Shown: positions 55,954 to 64,000 of the stretch, piece by piece | Layout of the letters: each line of letters starts with the position of its first letter | How positions within the stretch are numbered: the stretch's first letter is position 1 | NCBI RefSeq assembly: GCF_902459465.1 | Contig: NC_047066.1 | Location: 10,109,047 to 10,173,046, forward strand | Origin: Asterias rubens | Taxonomy: Eukaryota; Echinodermata; Asteroidea; Forcipulatida; Asteriidae | Direction: 5' to 3' | Length of the DNA stretch: 64,000 nucleotides | Translations under genes and position numbers: made by a program | The notes under the pieces: model-generated | What the model saw: only the letters and a program-made list of their open reading frames with translations | Told to the model about the DNA's origin: nothing | The model's database searches: none

Positions 55954-56329
55954 TTAAAGGAACACGTTGCCTTGGATCTGTCGAGTTGGTCTTTGTAAAG
56001 CGTTTGTAACCATTTGTTATAAAATGCCTATGGTTGAAAAGATGTTTTAAAAATAGAATACAATGATCCACACAAACTTGCCTCGAAATTGCACGGTTTT
56101 CCTTACCTCGTCGACAAACACGGTCGGCCATTTATGGGAGTCAAATTTTTGACTCCCATAAATGGCTGACCGTCTTAGTAAAGTAAAATGAAAACCACGC
56201 AATTTCGAGGCAAATTTGTGTGGATCATTGTATTCTACTTGTAAAACATCTTCCCAACAAATATGCATTTTATAACAAACGGTTATAAATGGACCAACTC
56301 GTCCGATCCAAGGAAACGTGTTCCTTTAA
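55954..56329. mobile_element. T2 foldback MITE, SNRPD3-DENR intergenic
   Basis: TTAA|AGGAACACGTTGCC to GAAACGTGTTCCT|TTAA, long palindrome. Confidence 0.92.
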
Positions 56330-56591
56330 CTTGAAACTAGTTTTCCATTTTAATTATTCACGCTCCTCCAGCAAAAAACAAAATGCACTGGTACTTTCAT
56401 ATTAAAAATTGTAAACATGTTCAAGTAGAGGCCCATCTTAATGTTAAAATTGTTTTAATAAAACGATGCTTTGATACTGTACTTGCTAAGTTTGGTGCTC
56501 AATGTTTTATTTGTTATCATCATTTAAGGGATTGTGTGTGTTTGGAACCCACTGTTGTAACTCTACACAGTTGCAGATGTATACCTTAGAG

Positions 56592-57105
56592 GACACTACA
56601 TGAATTGGTAATTACTCAAAATAATTGTTAGCATAAAACCTTACTTGGTAACAAGCAATGTCGAGCTGTTGATAGTATAAAACATTGTGAGATATGGCAC
56701 CCTCTGTAGTAACTTAGATTTTCGAGAAAGAAGTAATTTTCCAGGAATTTGATTTTGAGACCTCACAATTAGATTTTGAAGTCCCGAAATCAAGCAACCG
56801 AAAGCACACAAAACAACCCCAGTGACAAGGGTGTTTTTTCTTTTGGCTCCCTTTGAAGTGTTGTAGTTTTTGAGAAAAAGGTACATGTAATTTCTCACCT
56901 AAATATTAAAAGACTTCAGGCCTGAAGCCTTTTACTAGGATCTGATGAAAGCACTCTCTTTCATTAGTACCTCGCAACTTTGACGAGCAATTGAGCTCAA
57001 ATTTTCACAGGTTTGTTATTTTGTGCATATGTTGAGATCGGGCCTGGTTGAGATACACCAAGTGAGAAGACTGGTCTTTAACAATTTCCAAAGGTGTCCA
57101 GTGTA
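56592..57105 (-). mobile_element. Composite T1 MITE, SNRPD3-DENR intergenic
   Basis: Carries both the GAGACCTCA core and, after CAAGGGTGTTTTTTC, a second GGCTCCCTTTGAAG segment with the TTCAGGCCTGAAG core: two T1 subfamilies fused, by nested insertion or recombination. Confidence 0.75.
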
Positions 57106-57520
57106 CTAAGCATCAATGGCTGCTTAAGCAGCTCTTTGAAACTAGGCACTGGCCTCCTGGCCATGCCAGTCACTAATAAAATTGGAGAAAACTGTGCTTC
57201 TTCTCAAATTCTTCTTTCTTCTTCTTTTTCCTTTAGTACAGCCCATCCATCCTCTTTTCCGTTAGAGTACAGTCCACCATCTTTTTATTATTTTTCTCTA
57301 AAACCACATATCTTTGTACTCGGTTAGGATGGAATCGTTTCTCAAACTACATTCAATAAGCTGCAGTGCTTCTCACAAAGTTTGTAGGCATGGTCATTAA
57401 TTCTTTAAACCACAAAACTAGTTATTCAGATGATAAAGACCGGCTTCAAAAGTGTACTAAAAATGACTTTATATAGTAAAATAATCTATTCTGCTAAAGA
57501 CAAAAGAAACCAGCACGAGA

Positions 57521-57534
57521 GAGAGAGAGAGAGC
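57521..57534 (+). repeat. Short (GA)n tract
   Basis: GAGAGAGAGAGAGA upstream of the presumed DENR leader exon. Confidence 0.8.
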
Positions 57535-58472
57535 AGGTGTCGGGGCGGACCAGGAAAAGTTTGATTGAAGCGAATCATCAATCTGTAGAAATTGTGTCCG
57601 ATAATGTAGGATAGCGCCCCCTTTTGACCCAACCTCCCCATAAGGATTTGTATGTGAAACGGACGTATTTATTCGTCAACGAGCGTCAAAAGTAGTCGTT
57701 CTGTATTCAACGATAACTTGTGCGTGGTGGTTGGGCCCAATTTGGTACTCGCATACAAATCTTGAGGACGAGCTCACATGTGTCAGAAAACAGAGTGATT
57801 ACAATTTAATTAAATGTGAGTGCTTTTTACTTCCATTTTGAAATATTGTTTCTATATTATTCAAAGTAATAACTTATGTATGAACGACATCAACAATTTA
57901 AGTTTGAATTAGGCCTTCAATTACCGAATTTAGCATATCGATAAAACTTGCATTTGCTGCTCTGTTTTGCACTGTTCTCAGTTGCACTGCAGTATTACGT
58001 TACGAATTTAATTTTGCCTAAGAAAAAAAAAATTATTAATTATAGTTTTGCCATATTATGACATGGTGGACTTTTAGTGGTAGGGTTGGATAACTTTCCG
58101 TACATGGGTAGGGCGCCACCACTACTTTATTTTACTAATTTTTACAAAAAAAGGGATAGGCCCTATCTCATTCTCAATCTCATCTCATTGATTGAGCTTT
58201 TCAATTTGACTCTTGACTTGAGGTAGGCTAAATTAGATATTATTTCATATCGAATGAAAAAGTGTTAGCCATACGGAAACTTCCATACGATCTACTCCTA
58301 CTCCTAGCTAGAAGTTCAGAGGCGATTGCGGAATGAACCTCATAGTTCTAGGAGTACAAAAATGATTCCTGTCACTTCAACTTTTAACTTCAATCAACTT
58401 TAAAAAAAAAATGCTACATTTTGTACCTTTTAACTTATTTTTTTCCACCAGTTAGATCATTGGCGATATAGA

Positions 58473-61400
58473 ATGGCAGCAGCAGAGGTCATTGACCCAG
58501 TGGAGAATGATGCCCAGTCGGAGCCAGTTGAAAAGAAGTCTACACGGAAGAAAGATGTCTCATATCCATTGAAAGTCATTTACTGTGGTGGTACGTTATA
58601 AGATCCACTTATAATAGGTGGAATATTAACTGATCCTATATCCGGCCTGATACTTCACGGAGGCAACAAAGGCGATGCCTTCATTCACCCTGGTCATTGC
58701 CTTGGTGCCCTTTCATGGAGGCAATGAAGGCAATTGCCTCAATGTCTCACTGGTCGTTGCCTTGTTGCCCTTTCACGAAGACAATGAAAGCGATTGTCTC
58801 CATGCCCCCTGGTCATTGCATTGGTGCCCTTTCACGGAGACAATGAAGGCGATAGCTTCCATGCCCAGTGGTCATTGCCTTGGTGCCCCTTGAAATACCC
58901 CAGTAGAAATTTACATTTTCTATAGGGTACCCTTTACCAAGGAGAAAATGCTTTGATGCCCTTGCCCTTTAAAAAGTGAAGCATACAGGCCTTGTCATAT
59001 CAATGTAACTCATTAACAAAGGATTGAAGAACAGGGCACAATTTCATAAAGCTGTTAGTTTAATACGCAAAAATACTTCTTGACAAATTTCTTTGCAAAG
59101 CTGAAGTTGAGTGGGGCACCAAATATAGTGTAATTTTGGTTGGTAACCTGTTTCTGTTAAGCAATACTATTCTGTGCTTAGCAAGTTGTTGTGCTTTGTG
59201 AAATTGAGGCCCCAATCATTCTTCAGCATCAAATTACAAATACAATTGATGAAATAATTGAAATAAACTTCTCAACTAGTTGATTTAGTTTAATCTTTCA
59301 ATCCATTTTACATCCAATGTTTTATATTCAACAGTGTGTACAATGCCAGTGGAATACTGCGAGTTCAACCCGTCATACAAGGAATGTAAGGTGTGGCTCT
59401 CGGATCACTTTCCCAAACTCTTTGAGAGATTGAATCTTGAAGAAGAAGAGGAGGGCAGTGATGGTAAAAAAAAGAAACAGAAGAGAGGTTTGTAGAATTT
59501 TACAGAGCTCCTTAACGTTAGTTATGTTATATATGCAACCTATGTATAATTTTGGCTGCCGGTGCTGCATACTCCTAAGGAGTTGAGAAGGTTTCAGGAA
59601 TGCTTAGATCAATGGGGTAAAGAAAGAAACGGGGGAAAACATAGGGTGTTTTGAGGGGCAATTTTGGCTTGCAAAAACCACTTAGTAACAGGAAAGCTCT
59701 AATAATACAGCAGCTACGTTAGCTAAAACATCCTTTTTATCGGACAAATAGTACCTCTTACCTACATGTACATGTAACTTTTTTTCATTGAACTTGTTGG
59801 TTTGTGCAATTGGATCATGCACAAACCTACTGCCCAGGGCAGATTAACTGCTTATCCTTGAAGTTTAATGACCCAAGTAATTCAAGGTAAACACAACCAC
59901 TGGTGAAAAGGAATTTTAGAGTTTTTGTGGCGAAACTCTGAAAATCTTTAATAGAGCTTTATCATAATGATGACTACAATATTTAATGTTGAGATGGTCT
60001 TTTACACCAGAAATGGATGGTTTGATAAAATTTAGTCTTCAAAATTGATAAAACTAACCAAATTCTTCCACAGGAGGAAGAGGTGTGATGAAAGTTAAGA
60101 AGAAGATGGAGCCTCAGACCGTGACAATCGCGAGGATACAGCGACAGAAAAAGAAATACGTCACTGTTGTACGGGGAATTGGCTCACATGGTAAGACTGC
60201 TGTTGGGTTTTTGTAGGAAGCTATGTAAAACCAATGTTTACTGTTTACTTAAATTTGGGTGGAAAATGGAAACAATTTTGTTGATGATTTTTTTTGTCAC
60301 CAACAGTTCTTAATTCCTCCTGCTTTCTGACATGAACAATCATCTATTGTGGTTTTGAGTGATAGGTAAACTATACCAGCCTGCATTGGTGGTAAATGCA
60401 GCTACACAGTACACAGTCAACCCTCCCACTGTTTTAGCCATTCACTATCATCTACTGTAGTTTTGATGGACAGATGAAATATGCCAGCATTCAATATGAT
60501 ATCATGTGGTGAATGCTGTTATGTACACTGTCAACCCTCTTACTGTTTAACCATTTAATATCATCCACTGTGGTTTTGATTGATAGACAAATTATACCAG
60601 CCTGAAAAATGAAATCGTGCAGTGTATGCATCTACACACATGTGTACGGTTCTGCCGCCATACTGCATGGTGCTCACAGTTCAGGTTTTTCTAACAGCCT
60701 ATCACACCCCTGTTTCCTTCATTCCAACCAAAAATGATGTAAATATGTTTTACAAAACCTTTTTCTACTCATTGGCTCTTTTCAGATATAGATTTAAGGG
60801 ACGCGTCCAAAGCTTTTGCATCTCGGTTCTCATGTGGTGCTTCTGTAGCGTCGGGGGAGGATGAGATTGTCATTCAAGGAGACGTAACAGATGATCTTCT
60901 TGATTTCATCCCGGAGAAGTTCCATGTAAGAAAGTTTGTTTTCACCATTCTCATAACTTCAGACTTTTCAAACTTGGAGTATCGTCATTATTTGGTGGTG
61001 TGTTGTGGCCGATTGGATAAGAACACCGAACTCAAACTCTGGTGTGTTTGATCAGCAGAGTGTGAGTTCGAGTTGGTGACACTTGTATCATTAAAGACAC
61101 TGGACACTATTGATAATTGTCAAAGACCAGTCTTCTCACTTGGTGTATCTCAACATATGCAAAAAATAACAAACCTGTGAAAATTTGAGCTCAATTGGTC
61201 GTCAAAGTTGGGAGATAATAATGAAGAATAAAAAATACCCTTGTCACACAAAGTTGTGTGCTTTTAGGTGCTTGATTTTGAGACCTCAAATTTTAAAATT
61301 GAGGTCTCGAAATCAAATTCATGGAAAATTACTTCTTTCTCAAAAACTATCAACAGCTCCCCATTACTTGTTACCAAGTAAGATTTATGCTAATAATTAT

Positions 61401-61999
61401 TTTGAGTAATTACCAATCGTGTCCACTGCCTTTAAGCCAAATAGTTGACCATTGTTACTGCGTCCTTCGGATGGAAGATAAAGCTGTATGTTCTGTGTGT
61501 TATGTATTGCTCGTACCCAGTGATCTTATCCTAAACAGAAACGGTTTTCCCCAGACTAGTGTTCCTGGTCTGATCAGCAGCATATTTGCGCCACAGCACC
61601 TTGTAAACCATCACACAGGCCTGTGAAATCTCTGCTTTAAAGCGAATTTCCGCTTTTTTCATTTTCCCATTTTGCGATTTTCTTGCGGGCTCTGCTTTTT
61701 TCCCATTCCCTTTTTACCTTTTTTTTTTAACATCCAAAATAGATCATCAAGCAGCATGTACCTGGAACCAAATCGGGAAGCACTTTAATTGTGATTTATT
61801 TTTGATGTGTGAGTCGGGACCTAGACCCAGTAAAATGGGCTAGTGACTTTTGCAGATCTTGTGATTTTATCACCAGTAAGATGTTAATCAATAAACATTA
61901 ATGAACAAATCTCATTAATCCCTTTGTCTATTTTCTTTTTTTTGTGGATTTCAGATTGATGAAGACAGTATAGAAGACATCGGTGATATGAAGAAATGA
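58473..61999 (+). CDS. DENR: Density-regulated protein DENR, 5 coding exons
   Basis: Coding exons 58473-58590, 59335-59487, 60074-60190, 60786-60925, 61955-61999 give 190 aa (human ~198). Known: DENR pairs with MCTS1 (MCT-1) to recycle 40S subunits and to drive reinitiation after short uORFs. Seen: N-terminal Cys cluster [14 protein letters not shown] (residues ~38-51, zinc-binding and MCTS1-contacting in the family), an acidic-lysine linker ([16 protein letters not shown]), and a SUI1 domain from about residue 105 ([20 protein letters not shown], then [20 protein letters not shown] and EIVIQGDV). The ATG is 21 bases into the exon, so the 5' UTR is split by an intron; the leader exon is probably near 57.6-57.8 kb but I could not fix it. 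Intron 1 holds a ~66-bp minisatellite and intron 4 a SINE broken by a MITE. Confidence 0.96.
58655..58890 (+). repeat. ~66-bp minisatellite in DENR intron 1
   Basis: About 3.5 units of CTGGTCATTGCCTTGGTGCCC...AATGAAGGCGATTGCC type. Single related units lie at 48698-48800 and, more diverged, near 40120. Confidence 0.85.
59033..59212 (+). repeat. Dispersed repeat R1 in DENR intron 1
   Basis: GGGCACAATTTCATAAAGC, GTGGGGCACCAAATATAG, GTGCTTTGTGAAATTGAGGC. Confidence 0.65.
61005..61640 (+). mobile_element. tRNA-derived SINE split by a T1 MITE, DENR intron 4
   Basis: Head 61005-61090 (GGCCGATTGGATAAGAACAC), MITE 61091-61436, body resumes with ATTGTTACTGCGTCCTTCGG to the CAGCACCTTGTAAACC segment. 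Confidence 0.75.
61091..61436 (+). mobile_element. T1 MITE inserted in a SINE, DENR intron 4
   Basis: TTAAAGACACTGGACAC to CCACTGCCTTTAA, inserted at TTAA within a tRNA-derived SINE whose two halves can be aligned on either side. Confidence 0.92.
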
Positions 62000-62457
62000 A
62001 ACGGTCATGACACGATTCTCGTTCAAATTAAACAAAAATAGTAAAACAAAATTCACTCTCCTTGACACTTGCATGTCAATGTCAGTCGACACCACTGGGT
62101 TTGCATGTTAATATTGTCCTCTTGTTCTAATTTATCACATTGTGGGGGATGGCCTCCAGAGCACCCCCTATCCCCACTCCACCCCCCCCCCCTCTAATGA
62201 GATTTTTTTAAATCACAAGGAAGTTTTCGTTATCACTTGCCTCAACCATGCCTCAGGCACATGCGGCGCACAAGTGTTGCTTAGTGGCTACATATTGATT
62301 ACTCATTTTCCATTTTGTTTGGCATTTGGAATGGCTTGGTGAACCTGATCGAAGCCAATATATACTAATTAATCGTTCTCAGGTTATGAGAATGGTGCTG
62401 TTGGTTGGTTCGCTGTGTCTATGGTATGAATCTGTAGGCTGGTTGTTTCTGTCAAAA

Positions 62458-62632
62458 CCCTGGTTGATACTTCCTGCGAATGCGAAGTGAAAATTGACGT
62501 CACAAGTTCGCAACGAATAACTTGCCACGGTTGAGCTGTGCTCAACTCTTGCGAATTATTTGCAGCGAAAACAGAGTTATGACTTCAATGTTTGCTTACG
62601 CATTTGCAGGAAGTATGAAACAGGCTTTATGA
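62458..62632. mobile_element. Foldback element downstream of DENR
   Basis: CCTGGTTGATACTTCCTGCG and its imperfect complement CGCATTTGCAGGAAGTATGAAACAGG bound 175 bp. Probably in the DENR 3' UTR or flank. Confidence 0.7.
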
Positions 62633-62811
62633 GTGTGGAATCCCACCCCTAGTCGGGTTTCCATCTCAACCAGTGGAAGGCGCTGCTTGCAAACTGATGT
62701 TGATGCTGGCGATGCTTCTGTGTTAATGCATTGAGTTACATTGTTCTCGAATGAAGTGTTAAATCATTACAAATATTTTGTTCCTTATTCAACCTCAAAA
62801 ACATTGTAAAC

Positions 62812-63075
62812 CTTTAAAGGCAGTGGACACTATTGGTAATTACTAAAAAAAACATTGTCATAAAACTTTTCTTGGTTACGAGTAATGCGGAGGGGTTGAT
62901 AGTATATGACATTGTGAGAAACAGCTCCCATTTATAGAAAGAACTAATTTTCCACGAATTTGATTTTGAGACTTCATATTTAGAATTTTGACATCTCGAA
63001 ATCAAACACCTGAAAGGACACAACTTCGTGTGACCATGGTGCGACAAGGGTATTTTTTCTTTCATTAAAAATTGT
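62812..63075 (-). mobile_element. Truncated T1 MITE downstream of DENR
   Basis: TTTAAAGGCAGTGGACAC start, core with GAGACTTCA, stops after TCTTTCATTA; the far end is missing. Confidence 0.8.
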
Positions 63076-63754
63076 TTTTATGCATTTCTATGAGAAGGGA
63101 AGTTTGCCATCCAGTTTCAATAAAAATTTATCAGTATCTTGAAACACGTATAATGCTTGTATTTGATGATAATTGATCGCTGTGTGCATGTAGGTGTGCC
63201 TACATGGTGAAATTGACCCCTATCCTCCCCTACTCAAATCCTTAAAAAAAAATCCAAGTTATTTATGTATTTATCACCAATCGATTCAAAAACTTGGTTA
63301 AAGCAACATTCACTTAAAAAGTTGGGGTGTCGTCAACCTGTTTTTGAATTTATTGTGAGGCTTATCTTTCGATAAGCCAATAAAAAATTGATTACAGACT
63401 CATTAAGTGCCCTGCTGCACGGAAATCTTTAGTAAAAGGCGAAAGATTTATGCGACCTGCAGTAAAGCCAGAGTGATAATTACTGAAAGCGATCCAAATG
63501 AACGAGTTTCTTATTATCTAACGTAACAGCTACGGTGGGTAGTCGCATTTTATTGTCACCATTGAAACGTTTCACAAACGTCTACTTTGCCCTCCAACGG
63601 TGTGTAGTGGAGTCCCTTGTTCCTTGCCATGTTATTATCCATGTACATGTACATGTAGTTTCCTTAAAGCTGGACTCACTTAACGGTCACTTGCTTCTAA
63701 GATTGCCTCCATCAATTCAAACTCATGGTCACTAATTCTTGTTAGCGGACATTT

Positions 63755-63900
63755 TCGGTAAACAGTATTGTCCAAGGCCCACACTTCGTGTATCACAACT
63801 TATATAAAATAGCAAACCTGTGAAAATTTAGGCTCAATCGGTCATCGGAGTCGGGGAAAAATATCGGGAAAAACCCACCCTTGTTTCCGCACGTTTCGCC
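63755..63900 (+). mobile_element. Decayed T1-like fragment near window end
   Basis: Holds CAAACCTGTGAAAATTTAGG, CTCAATCGGTCATCGGAG and CACCCTTGTTTC words of the family; the ends are not recognisable. Confidence 0.5.
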
Positions 63901-64000
63901 GTGTCATGACATGTGTTTAAAATAAATCCGTAAATTCTCGATATAGAGAATTGATATTGTTTTAATGTTTTCTCAAAAAGTAAAGCATTTCATGGGCTAA

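Larger units (their letters stand above)
54742..58472. other. SNRPD3 3' flank and DENR 5' region
   Basis: SNRPD3 3' UTR, then MITEs at 55459, 55954 and 56592. 57100-57500 has nothing recognised. 57540-57800 is richer in CG and probably holds the DENR promoter and leader exon. 58092-58285 is a decayed hairpin element with GGCGCCACC. Confidence 0.5.
62000..64000. other. DENR 3' flank to window end
   Basis: DENR 3' UTR, a foldback (62458), a truncated T1 (62812) and a T1 remnant (63755). AATAAA at 63119 is a possible distal poly(A) signal. No gene seen. Confidence 0.5.

Overview
This window is intron-rich animal DNA carrying six conserved single-copy genes embedded in dense short transposons. 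The exons join in frame into complete proteins. Tandem TTAGGG motifs, tRNA-derived SINEs, a CR1/L2-like LINE and the level of divergence fit a marine invertebrate deuterostome. A sea-star-like echinoderm is my best guess, but it rests on general resemblance and no search was possible.

Layout: 1-4.7 kb is intergenic and repeat-rich: SINEs, a 331-bp tandem duplication, and a large foldback element with tandem-repeat arms and a telomere-like core. 4.8-25.2 kb (+) is SANBR/KIAA1841 (21 coding exons, 716 aa), with an almost intact LINE antisense in one intron. 25.2-28.5 kb is intergenic with three MITEs. 28.5-36.3 kb (-) is a 384-aa WD40-repeat protein (8 exons). 38.4-43.9 kb (+) is GNB1L (8 exons, 324 aa), divergent from the WD40 gene. 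44.4-53.0 kb (-) is DPH1 (12 exons, 466 aa), tail-to-tail with GNB1L. 53.4-54.7 kb (+) is SNRPD3 (2 exons, 128 aa), head-to-head with DPH1 across 393 bp. 58.5-62.0 kb (+) is DENR (5 coding exons, 190 aa). 62-64 kb is 3' flank and repeats.

The genes are housekeeping and do not form one pathway. DPH1 modifies eEF2, DENR acts in ribosome recycling and reinitiation, SNRPD3 is a spliceosomal Sm core protein, and GNB1L is linked to PIKK stability. SANBR is known from mammalian class-switch recombination, so its near full-length conservation here points to an older role.

The most interesting material is the mobile DNA. At least three MITE families share the end structure TTAA|AGG...CCT|TTAA, with two reconstructable empty sites showing TTAA target duplication. 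A LINE and tRNA-derived SINEs share a 3' tail. One hairpin MITE appears to supply a splice donor in the WD40 gene. There is also a foldback element with tandem 17-18 bp arm repeats. No transposase for the TTAA families is present in the window.
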